Source: Candidatus Poribacteria bacterium (GTDB lineage Bacteria; Poribacteria; WGA-4E; WGA-3G). Taken from it: a stretch of 53,152 bases of DNA. This document shows, piece by piece, positions 33,909 through 45,038 of this stretch; position 1 is the first letter of the stretch; each line of letters starts with the position of its first letter. The stretch lies in assembly GCA_021295715.1 (NCBI GenBank), contig JAGWBV010000042.1:1-53152 (forward strand). The letters run 5' to 3'. The notes under the pieces were generated by a model. That model was not told the DNA's origin. It saw nothing but the letters and a program-made list of their open reading frames with translations, and ran no database searches. The translations under genes and the position numbers were made by a program.

Positions 33909-35327
33909 ATGGAACAAAAACCGAATGTCATCTTTATTTTAACTGACGACCAAGGACCGTGGGCAGCGGGCTGTTGCGGTAATGATGAAGTCCGAACCCC
34001 CTATCTTGACCAGTTAGCCTCAGAGGGGACCCGCTTCCCCAATTTCTTCTGTACAAGTCCGGTTTGTTCACCGGCGCGTGCAAGTCTCATGACCGGTCGA
34101 ATCCCTTCAGCACACGGCGTACACGACTGGATCCGAGACGGAAATATGCCGCCAGACCCCGCTCAATATCTCGACGGATTGACCTGTTATACCGATGTTT
34201 TAGCCGACTATAACTACACCGTCGGACTGAGCGGTAAATGGCACCTTGGCGATAGTTTAACGCCACAACACGGGTTCAGCCACTGGTTCACTTTGCTGAC
34301 AGGCGGAAGCCAGTATAACGATGCGGATATGATCCGAGCCACCGCCTCTTCAGAGGGACAGGTTGAAAAGCAACCCGGCTATCTTACCGATGTCATCACC
34401 GATGATGCGTTGGACTTTATCTCAGCGAATCAGGAGGGCCCCTTCTACCTCAGCGTTAACTACAACGCACCGCATACACCATTTACAGGACACCCTCAAG
34501 ATATTGTTGACTCCTATGACGATTGTCCCTTCAAGACGTGTCCACAAGAGGCATTGCACCCGTGGGCGGTGCAAGGGGCGGCTGTGCACATGGGCAATCG
34601 TGAGTCGTTGAAAGGCTATTTCGCGGCGATTACCGCGCTGGATTTGAACGTCGGACGAATTTTAGAGAGGCTTGCACAGTTAGGGATCCGCGAGGATACG
34701 CTCATTGTCTTCAGTAGTGACAACGGCTATTCGTGTGGACATCACGGGTTTTGGCATAAAGGGAACGGAACGTTCCCGCTGAATATGTATGAAAACTCCG
34801 TCAAAGTCCCCTTCATTGTCAGCCAACCCGGGAGTATTCCAGAAGGTCGGGTCAGCGAGGCGATGGTGAGCCAATACGACTTCATGCCGACACTCCTCGA
34901 TTATCTTGGCTTACCCGATCCGAATGACGATATGTCTCCCGGCAGAAGTTTTGTCCCGGCGCTTTCTGGTGAGACAAACGATGCGAAAGACGAGATCGTC
35001 ATCTACGATGAATACGGTCCCGTCCGCATGATCCGAACCCAGGAGTGGAAGTATGTCCATAGGTATCCTTATGGCCCACATGAACTGTACGACTTGGTAA
35101 ACGACCGGGGTGAACGGAAAAACCTGGTAGACGACAAATCTCAGAATGCCCGCATAACTGACATGAAACAACAGATGGGAGCGTGGTTTCAACGGTACGT
35201 CTTACCGGAGTTAGATGGCGCGAGATGTTCCGTTACCGGTGGTGGACAAGCCGCAAAGATTGAGGCGGGACAATGTAGTGAAGGTGCCTTCCATCCGAGA
35301 TATGCTCCACCTCGACAGAATGTGTAG
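33909..35327 (+). CDS. Sulfatase (formylglycine-dependent)
   Basis: A 472-residue alkaline-phosphatase-superfamily sulfatase. PNVIFILTDDQGPW provides the metal-binding Asp pair. SPVCSPARASLMTGR holds the Cys converted to formylglycine. GLSGKWHLGD and VFSSDNGYSCGHHGFWHKG provide further metal and substrate residues. No signal peptide is visible, so it may be cytosolic. The open frame extends 36 codons back over the end of the DUF4276 gene, but GGAGG lies 6 bases before the ATG at 33909, which is chosen. It probably removes sulfate from a polysaccharide fragment. No maturase is visible in the window. Confidence 0.92.
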   Translation: MEQKPNVIFILTDDQGPWAAGCCGNDEVRTPYLDQLASEGTRFPNFFCTSPVCSPARASLMTGRIPSAHGVHDWIRDGNMPPDPAQYLDGLTCYTDVLADYNYTVGLSGKWHLGDSLTPQHGFSHWFTLLTGGSQYNDADMIRATASSEGQVEKQPGYLTDVITDDALDFISANQEGPFYLSVNYNAPHTPFTGHPQDIVDSYDDCPFKTCPQEALHPWAVQGAAVHMGNRESLKGYFAAITALDLNVGRILERLAQLGIREDTLIVFSSDNGYSCGHHGFWHKGNGTFPLNMYENSVKVPFIVSQPGSIPEGRVSEAMVSQYDFMPTLLDYLGLPDPNDDMSPGRSFVPALSGETNDAKDEIVIYDEYGPVRMIRTQEWKYVHRYPYGPHELYDLVNDRGERKNLVDDKSQNARITDMKQQMGAWFQRYVLPELDGARCSVTGGGQAAKIEAGQCSEGAFHPRYAPPRQNV

Positions 35328-35443
35328 GAGGCAGTTTGTTGAGTGAATGGAAAACGGCAAATGCGTGTTCTCTAACAAATCAATGGAATTGAAAGCCATA
35401 CAGGATTCTCAAACGCAGTCACAACTTGATCGGAAACCTGATC

Positions 35444-35502
35444 GTAATGAAATTATGTCTCCTTGAATGGCATAATTTGTCTTTGCTTTACATTTGGAGA
35501 GC
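35444..35502 (+). repeat. R1 palindromic repeat, copy 3
   Basis: GTAATGAAATTATGTCTCCT, then GGCATAATTTGTCTTTGCTT and CATTTGGA. It ends 25 bases before the pantoate kinase start, and the tail GGAGGCCATAAATTAAAAAT runs straight into the ATG. The rest of 35328-35443 has no gene. Confidence 0.85.
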
Positions 35503-35526
35503 AGTCCAGGAGGCCATAAATTAAAA

Positions 35527-36372
35527 ATGGCGAAAGCCTTTGCCCCCGGCAACATTTCGTGTGTTTTCAAGGTTATTCCGCACACCGATGCAACCCGTAT
35601 GCACTCGCTCGGCATGGGGTTCACCGTTACAGAAGGTGTAGATGTCACCGTTTCTGAGCACCGTGAAACGAGTGTGATGTTTAACGGGCAAAGCATCGAT
35701 TTTCCGACCGTCCGTGCTGTTGCTGATCGGCTAACCCAAGACGCAGGCGCGGTAGGTGTGAGAGTAGACCTTATGTCTCCATTGCCCCTCGGTTGCGGTT
35801 TTGGTCTTAGCGGTGCCGCTTCGCTCGCAACGGCATACGCGCTCAATGAATTGCTCCATCTGGGTAAAGATACGGAGACGCTCGCAATGATAGCGCACGT
35901 TGCAGAGGTTGAAAATCGAACTGGATTGGGTGATGTCTGTTCACAATACCATGGGGGTTGCCTCGTGAAGTTAAGGGAAGGCGCGCCGTTGGTTGCTGAT
36001 AGGTTACCGATAACAGAACAGCCTATCTATTACCGCTACTTCGGACCGATTCAGACCAGCGAGGTGCTCGGGAACAGTGAACAGACGATCCGTATCAATC
36101 ACGCCGCCGATGCTGCGTTAAGCGTTTTACAGACGCTTACCAGTGCTGAGCCTAATACCGAACTCTTTAACGCCTGTTTTAGGGTATCAAAGCGGTTTTC
36201 GGTCGAGAGCGGCTTGCTCAGTGATGCCCGCGTCATAGAGACAATCAAACAGATTGAAGCGGAGGGCGGTGTCGCTTCGATGATTATGTTGGGAAACGGT
36301 GTTTTCAGCACGCATCCATTTCAGGACGCAGTGGAAACGAAGCTTGTTCATAATCCAGCACGTCTCATATAA
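35527..36372 (+). CDS. GHMP-family kinase, archaeal pantoate kinase-like (COG1829)
   Basis: A 281-residue GHMP kinase. MAKAFAPGNISCVF starts as in archaeal pantoate kinases. The ATP loop is SPLPLGCGFGLSGAASLATA near residue 80. AHVAEVENRTGLGDVCSQYH followed by GGCLVKL is the most distinctive segment of that family. The frame opens at a TTG within the R1 repeat, but AGGAGG and the usual family start support the ATG at 35527. It would phosphorylate pantoate in a CoA route using phosphopantoate and beta-alanine. No partner synthetase lies in the window. Another GHMP substrate remains possible. Confidence 0.7.
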   Translation: MAKAFAPGNISCVFKVIPHTDATRMHSLGMGFTVTEGVDVTVSEHRETSVMFNGQSIDFPTVRAVADRLTQDAGAVGVRVDLMSPLPLGCGFGLSGAASLATAYALNELLHLGKDTETLAMIAHVAEVENRTGLGDVCSQYHGGCLVKLREGAPLVADRLPITEQPIYYRYFGPIQTSEVLGNSEQTIRINHAADAALSVLQTLTSAEPNTELFNACFRVSKRFSVESGLLSDARVIETIKQIEAEGGVASMIMLGNGVFSTHPFQDAVETKLVHNPARLI

Positions 36373-36424
36373 CTGAATATCAGTCAGCAATCAGCCTTCA
36401 GTTCTCCATCAGCAAAGAAAGTTT

Positions 36425-36520
36425 GCAAGTGTATCTAAAGTTGCGAAGTGTGCTAAAGTTGTTGACCACTTTACACATTTTAGCTCACTTTAGGAACTTG
36501 AAACTTTGTGTTAGAATTTA
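36425..36520. promoter_or_regulatory. Cluster of CTAAAGT / ACTTTAG heptamers
   Basis: CTAAAGT occurs twice, in near-direct repeats AAGTGTATCTAAAGTTG and AAGTGTGCTAAAGTTG. It is followed by ACTTTAC, then ACTTTAG and AACTTTG. The set faces inward like a multi-site operator upstream of the membrane protein at 36530. TAGAAT at about 36515 could be a -10 box with a poor -35. It could also be another simple intergenic repeat. Confidence 0.35.
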
Positions 36521-36529
36521 CCAATTCCC

Positions 36530-38575
36530 ATGGTTAAAAAAATGAAATTTGTCCTTATCCTTTCATTTTTTGCAGTATCTATTGTTGCTCATGCAGTAGA
36601 GATTGAGGACGTGACATTCGGATTCGGCGATGGTTACAGAGTAGGCACATGGGCACCCTTAACTGTAACTGTTCGAAATCATGATGAAGGCACTGTGTTT
36701 AGTGGTGAGTTGGTTGTGGAGGTTCGGAACTTTTCTTCGGACATCCCGGTAGAGCGTTACGCTACGTCACTTCACCTTATCGGGCCCGAGCGACAACAGA
36801 AAGATTTCTATGTTTACTGCCCGAAAAAGGCTACGCAGCTTGTCATCCGACTTGCCCCCGAAACACCTTCAGAGACTGTAGGGTTAGACAGTGCAGCGTC
36901 CGGTCTGATGGAAAATATACTGCTGCCGACACCCATTGCACGCAAAGATTACTTCGTGCTCGTATTGGCTCCGAGCGGCGACACGTTAAAACGGTTTATT
37001 GATAAGAAAGAGTTAGAGATTTCCGATGGCGCACAGGTGCATGTCAAGTACCTTCCGAATTCGAGGGCCTTGCCGCGCGACTGGATAGGCTACAATGCTG
37101 TTGATGTACTCGTTGTTCGTGAGATTCGCTTAACTGACCGGCGTATCCTGAAAGCACAACAGACAGCAATCCTTGATTGGATACAGCGTGGTGGGACGCT
37201 TATTGTTTCCGGCGGTAGTAGTTTTAACTACTTACAGGGCAGTTTTATAGAACCCTTTCTCCCTGTCGAATTGAAGGGCGTAAAAAAAGTGAATACGCTC
37301 CCAGTTGCCGTGCTGCAACAACTTAACAGAATCGCAGTCAACGGTCAGCAAGAGGGCGTAACTTCACCAGAAGACTTCTTAACTGAAAGCCGACAGCCGA
37401 TGGTTGAAAGCCAATTTGAGTGTATCCAGTTTGCTCCGAAAGCAGGATGTGAGGTGTTGATTGGGACGGCGGAGCAGATTTATGTCGCAAAACGGAAATT
37501 TGGAGATGGACAGATTCTCTGTTTTGCCTTTGATTACAACGCAACTCTCTTTGGCATCCACCAAAAAAACAGCTTAGGTGGGGTTTCCAATTCTGATGAC
37601 TCTCTCGCTGAAATGTTCTGGCACGGGTTACTAAGGAGGCACGGTAAATCTCCGCGTCACCTCGCAGACCAATACGCGCTTGCACTCCAACATGAGGAGG
37701 AAATTCACAAGCACTTTCTATCTGAGATGCCTACTCGGGTGCCGCTCATTAAACTGTTGGCGATACTTTTACCTATATATCTGCTGGGTTTTGGTGGGTT
37801 CTTGTTGTATTTCGGGAGGTCGGGGCAAAAATCACGTGCCTATTGGATAGGCGGATGTCTCTTTGTTCTACTTTCGGTCATTACAGTTGCATCAGCGCAA
37901 ACAGTCTGGTTTCCGAACACCGTCACAGCGGATAGATTTTCAATTTTATCGGTTTATCCTGAACAGCAGCGCGCACACTTATTGAGTTACGTTTCCCTCA
38001 GAGCCGCATCGCGCGCCGAAACATCTATTGACTTCGCACAAGGGACGTTCGTTCGCCATCAGGAGGTTGAGGCGTCAAGGGGGGAACGCCTTCAAAAAAT
38101 TGGGACATTGATTCAGGATTCACACGTTCAACTGCGGGACTTATCAGTGGATCCGTGGCATCCAACGACGTATGTGGCAGAAGAATTTTTGGCGTTGGAT
38201 ACCCAGCAACTTCCGCACACCCTCGAAAACACGTGGCGCGTTGCAGGAAAAGAGATGGTTTACTTAGGAAACGTCGTGTTAAGGGGTGAATCGGGGTTGG
38301 AAACCGATCCTACGTTTGATCCTTCAATGGCACGACTTCGGTTGCGAGTGACACCGAAAATGCCGCCTGATGAGGAATTGGACGGTGCCCGAAAGACATT
38401 TGCGCAAATCCTACAGCGAGATTATGTATTGCGGTATCTGGAGGCAGAAGCAAATTTGAATCCCTCACCCTACTTCATGGGGTGGATTTCTCAGGATTTT
38501 ACTGGCATTATAGCAGATCAGAATATTAACACAAATCATGAAACTTTATTGATTTTTCGTCCCGGTGATTTTTAA
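36530..38575 (+). CDS. Large membrane-anchored exported protein of unknown function, carrying an internal repeat insertion
   Basis: A 681-residue protein with an N-terminal signal or anchor (KMKFVLILSFFAVSIVAHAV) and two membrane helices near residues 405-425 and 435-455. Before them lies a large extracytoplasmic part. It has an N-terminal beta-rich domain (about 25-130) and a Rossmann-like segment DVLVVREIRL, ILDWIQRGGTLIVSGG (about 200-235), similar to glutamine-amidotransferase-like domains of oxygen-tolerance and Bat-type proteins. After the helices, a second beta-rich domain runs to the end. Codons for about residues 269-297 are an intergenic R3 repeat inserted in frame. The function is unknown. 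It precedes a sugar kinase and an ABC ATPase. Confidence 0.7.
   Translation: MVKKMKFVLILSFFAVSIVAHAVEIEDVTFGFGDGYRVGTWAPLTVTVRNHDEGTVFSGELVVEVRNFSSDIPVERYATSLHLIGPERQQKDFYVYCPKKATQLVIRLAPETPSETVGLDSAASGLMENILLPTPIARKDYFVLVLAPSGDTLKRFIDKKELEISDGAQVHVKYLPNSRALPRDWIGYNAVDVLVVREIRLTDRRILKAQQTAILDWIQRGGTLIVSGGSSFNYLQGSFIEPFLPVELKGVKKVNTLPVAVLQQLNRIAVNGQQEGVTSPEDFLTESRQPMVESQFECIQFAPKAGCEVLIGTAEQIYVAKRKFGDGQILCFAFDYNATLFGIHQKNSLGGVSNSDDSLAEMFWHGLLRRHGKSPRHLADQYALALQHEEEIHKHFLSEMPTRVPLIKLLAILLPIYLLGFGGFLLYFGRSGQKSRAYWIGGCLFVLLSVITVASAQTVWFPNTVTADRFSILSVYPEQQRAHLLSYVSLRAASRAETSIDFAQGTFVRHQEVEASRGERLQKIGTLIQDSHVQLRDLSVDPWHPTTYVAEEFLALDTQQLPHTLENTWRVAGKEMVYLGNVVLRGESGLETDPTFDPSMARLRLRVTPKMPPDEELDGARKTFAQILQRDYVLRYLEAEANLNPSPYFMGWISQDFTGIIADQNINTNHETLLIFRPGDF
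37334..37420 (+). repeat. R3 palindromic repeat inserted in frame in a coding sequence
   Basis: GCAGTCAACGGTCAGCAAGA on the left and ACTTCTTAACTGAAAGCCGA with CAGCC on the right match the intergenic element at 46726-46815. In particular, 16 bases (ACTGAAAGCCGACAGC) are identical. The frame is kept and the element is translated as about 29 residues. Confidence 0.7.
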
Positions 38576-38613
38576 TTTATGGGCCCCTGAACGGAAAGGA
38601 AACCCTTCATCCA

Positions 38614-38672
38614 TCAAACCCACCTGACCGAACTGCAAGGTATAATTAAAAACCGCAAGGTAAAGTAAAAAA
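38614..38672 (+). repeat. R2 repeat, 3-prime portion, directly before the PfkB gene
   Basis: AAACCCACCTGACCGAACTG, GCAAGGTATAATTAAAAA, then a second GCAAGGTAAAGTAAAAAA that ends at the ATG. The inverted counterpart is at 39605-39642. GCAAGG is the only Shine-Dalgarno-like sequence available to the kinase. Confidence 0.8.
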
Positions 38673-39611
38673 ATGGATGTGCTATCGCTCGGTATTTATG
38701 TCGTTGATGTGTTGGGACGACCAATAGATCAGTTTCCTGAAAAGGGGAAATTAGCCCTCTTTGATGAACTCGAAATCCATACAGGAGGCTGTGCTAACAA
38801 CACGGCTATTGCACTCACACGCTTAGGTATCTCTGCAGGCGCGATGGGTAAAATTGGCACTGATGCTTTTGGCGACTTGATTCTGCAAAAGCTCATAGAT
38901 AACGGTGTTGATACAGCGGGCATGCAACAGGATCCGGGTTCCAGTACTTCCTTTACGTTCGTAGCGATCGCCTCCGATGGAGAGAGGACTTTCTACCATT
39001 ACATCGGTGCGAACGGCGAACTCTGTGAGGCAGACCTTGATTGGGAAGTCATCAAAAGTGCCAAAATTTTGCACATCGCTGGTGCGCTTGTCATGCCACG
39101 TTTTGATGGGGCACCGATGGCGAACGTCCTTCAAAAAGCAAAAATTTTAGGAATAACCACCTCACTCGATACAGCCTATGATGCCACAGGAAAATGGATG
39201 GAGACACTCGAACCCTGCCTGCCTTACGTAGACATGTTTATGCCAAGCATCGTCGAAGCGCAACATCTCACGGGTATATCTGAGGCTCGCGAAATCGCCC
39301 AATTTTTACGGCGTAACTACGGTATCCACACGATTGCTATCAAGATGGGTGAAGACGGCAGTTACGTCTCCACGTCAGAAATGGAGCATTTTGCACCAGC
39401 GTATCCTGTGACCGCTGTTGATGCAACAGGGGCAGGGGACGCTTACGTCGCCGGTTTCCTCGCAGGGACTCTCATGGGCTGGGACCTAAAAGCAACGGCG
39501 GAATTGGCTTCCGCTACCGGTGCAGCCTGTGTCACCGCCATTGGTACAACTGCCGGTATCCAGAATCTTGAAGAAACCTTAAAAATTAGCCGTCAGCGGT
39601 CAGATTTTTAA
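38673..39611 (+). CDS. PfkB-family carbohydrate kinase
   Basis: A 312-residue ribokinase-fold enzyme. GGCANNTAIALTRLG near residue 38 is the substrate-binding PfkB signature 1. AVDATGAGDAYVAGFLAG near residue 252 is signature 2, with the catalytic Asp. PSIVEAQHLTG and AIKMGEDGSYV are the usual intermediate motifs. It phosphorylates a sugar or nucleoside; ribose, fructose or a sugar acid are possible. The start abuts an R2 repeat. The last residues SRQRSDF are encoded by R3-like (GTCAGCGGTCAG) and R2 sequence, and the stop codon lies inside the inverted R2 copy. Confidence 0.88.
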   Translation: MDVLSLGIYVVDVLGRPIDQFPEKGKLALFDELEIHTGGCANNTAIALTRLGISAGAMGKIGTDAFGDLILQKLIDNGVDTAGMQQDPGSSTSFTFVAIASDGERTFYHYIGANGELCEADLDWEVIKSAKILHIAGALVMPRFDGAPMANVLQKAKILGITTSLDTAYDATGKWMETLEPCLPYVDMFMPSIVEAQHLTGISEAREIAQFLRRNYGIHTIAIKMGEDGSYVSTSEMEHFAPAYPVTAVDATGAGDAYVAGFLAGTLMGWDLKATAELASATGAACVTAIGTTAGIQNLEETLKISRQRSDF

Positions 39612-39642
39612 TTTTACCTTGCGGTTCGGTCAGGTGGGTTTC
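39605..39642 (-). repeat. R2 repeat, inverted copy at the end of the PfkB gene
   Basis: Read on the minus strand it is AAACCCACCTGACCGAACCG, GCAAGGTAAAATTAAAAAT, the inverse of 38614-38651 with about two mismatches in 36 positions. It contains the PfkB stop codon. Confidence 0.8.
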
Positions 39643-39670
39643 AAGTTTGACGTGCCTTTCCGTATATACG

Positions 39671-39728
39671 CCCTCCAAATGTAAAGCAAAGACAAATTAT
39701 GCCATTCAAGGAGACATAATTTCATTAC
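39671..39728 (-). repeat. R1 palindromic repeat, copy 4 (minus strand)
   Basis: Read on the minus strand it is GTAATGAAATTATGTCTCCT, GGCATAATTTGTCTTTGCTT, ACATTTGGAGGG. It lies next to the inverted R2 fragment. The 233-base gap 39612-39844 is entirely repeat sequence. A long frame through it (start 39647) is not a gene. Confidence 0.85.
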
Positions 39729-39760
39729 GAGTTATGGGTTTTGGTTTACCTAAAACAGTA

Positions 39761-39844
39761 GCCTGCAACAACGGCGCAGGCGGATTCGAGGAAGACACTC
39801 TAAAGAGAGAACCCACGCTGTTTCTCCGCAAGGTAAAATTAAAA
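39761..39844 (+). repeat. R2 composite repeat, copy before the ABC ATPase
   Basis: It begins with GCCTGCAACAACGGCGCAGG and ends with CCGCAAGGTAAAATTAAAA directly before the ATG at 39845. The middle (GAAGACACTCTAAAGAGAGA) differs from the copies at 18701 and 50887. Confidence 0.75.
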
Positions 39845-40825
39845 ATGGAAAATTCAAAAATTGTTCAAACGGAAAATCTTTCCAAATGGTATGGTGAGGT
39901 GATGGGGGTAAACGATGTAACCCTCACAATTCATCCAGGAATAACTGGGTTGCTGGGTCCGAATGGCGCGGGAAAAACGAGTTTAATTAAGCTCATGACA
40001 GGGCAACTCAAACCCAACCAGGGCGAGGTCAGCGTGCTGAACCAGCCAGTATGGAATAATCCGGAACTCACGAGACGGGTCGGCTACTGCCCAGATATAG
40101 AGTTGGCGTATCAATTCATGACTGGCTTTGAGTTTATCACGTTTTTCGCCACGCTGAGCGGATATGATAAATCAGAGGTTGAATCTCGGAGTCTACACGT
40201 TCTTGAAACAGTGGATATGCTACCCGCAAAGGAGCGTCCTATCGCCTCCTATAGTAAGGGAATGCGACAGCGTATCAAACTCGCGCAAGCGTTAGTCCAT
40301 GAACCGGAACTCCTCTTCCTTGACGAACCTCTCACGGGCTTAGATCCCAATGGAAGACGACATGTTATTATGCTTCTGCAGGAACTTGCTGCGCAGGAAA
40401 TTAGCATCATCGTTTCAAGTCATATTCTCTATGAAATTGAGGCGTTAACAGAGACGATACTGCTCATCCATCAAGGGCGTATTCTCGCAGAAGGCACCAT
40501 CTCCGATATTCGCGAACTCATTGATGAACACCCACACAAAGTCTACTTGAGCACAGATGAACCTCGTCGTTTGGCGCAGGTCTGTCTCCCTTTTGAGGAT
40601 ATTCTGAGTGTTACTTTTGTCGATAGCGATAATATTCCGAATGTAGGGGTAGGTCTTGTGCCTACCGAAGAAAAAGAATCAGGTGATATTATTATAGAAA
40701 CTGACAAACCCGATGCCTTCTACGCTCGGCTCCCTGAACTGATCATCGAAAACGAATTGAGTGTCTCTCAGCTCTACTCACCTGATGATAATCTTTCCTC
40801 TGTGTTTAAATATCTTGTTGGGTAA
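39845..40825 (+). CDS. ABC transporter ATP-binding protein (exporter type)
   Basis: A 326-residue ATPase of the ABC-2/NatA type. It has Walker A GPNGAGKTSLIKLMTG, Q-loop GYCPDIELAYQFMTG, signature SYSKGMRQRIKLAQALV, Walker B LLFLDEPLTGLDPNG and switch His in VSSHILYEIE. The C-terminal 100 residues form the regulatory extension. It contains NVGVGLVPTEE, encoded by a palindromic repeat (40643-40666) that is probably an insertion. The upstream open frame is repeat sequence, so the ATG at 39845 is chosen. It may energise ABC-2 permeases such as those at 81-4414, but no permease is adjacent. Confidence 0.88.
   Translation: MENSKIVQTENLSKWYGEVMGVNDVTLTIHPGITGLLGPNGAGKTSLIKLMTGQLKPNQGEVSVLNQPVWNNPELTRRVGYCPDIELAYQFMTGFEFITFFATLSGYDKSEVESRSLHVLETVDMLPAKERPIASYSKGMRQRIKLAQALVHEPELLFLDEPLTGLDPNGRRHVIMLLQELAAQEISIIVSSHILYEIEALTETILLIHQGRILAEGTISDIRELIDEHPHKVYLSTDEPRRLAQVCLPFEDILSVTFVDSDNIPNVGVGLVPTEEKESGDIIIETDKPDAFYARLPELIIENELSVSQLYSPDDNLSSVFKYLVG
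40643..40666 (+). repeat. Palindromic repeat inside the ABC ATPase gene
   Basis: GTAGGGGTAGGTCTTGTGCC followed by TACC: the arms GGTAGG-like and GTGCCTACC can pair. It has the form of widespread bacterial intergenic palindromes and lies in frame in the variable C-terminal part of the ATPase. Confidence 0.6.
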
Positions 40826-40903
40826 CCTGTGCGAGAAATCTGCGCAATCTGATAAATCCGCAATTCAGACAGTTTCCCACCGATTCCTGCACGCCTACCT
40901 AAT

Positions 40904-40931
40904 CGGTAGGTGCGGTTTCCTAACCGCACCG
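40904..40931. repeat. R5 palindrome after the ABC ATPase
   Basis: GGTGCGGTT, TCCT, AACCGCACC is a perfect 9-bp inverted repeat, extended by CGGTA on the left and a final G. It matches 17488-17547. It lies between the convergent ABC ATPase and tgt genes and may help to terminate one or both. The rest of 40826-41033 shows no gene. Confidence 0.75.
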
Positions 40932-41033
40932 ATGCTCCTCTACAGAAGAAGGGCTGTCGCGGTTTATGCTACAAAAGAGCAGCATGCGTAGAACCTACGT
41001 TATATGAAGATTCAAGGTAGTTCTCTATCGCAA

Positions 41034-44917
<3,884 letters not shown>

Positions 44918-45038
44918 TTTTAGTTACCTCATTAGTGGTTGTTAGTTATCGGGTTGCCTCGCAGTGAGAGTTGTCGGGTACAAGAGGTGTTGGACATATC
45001 GTAAGCCTCTTTTAATAGTTATCAGTCTTTTGAGGGAC

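Noticed and set aside
35409-35846. A 145-codon minus-strand frame
   Set aside because: It runs antisense to the pantoate kinase and through the R1 repeat, with no family features.
39647-39844. A 66-codon extension of the ABC ATPase containing KCKAKTNYAIQGDIISL
   Set aside because: The same peptide appears in another frame through 35409-35846 because both are translations of the minus strand of R1. It is repeat sequence, not protein.
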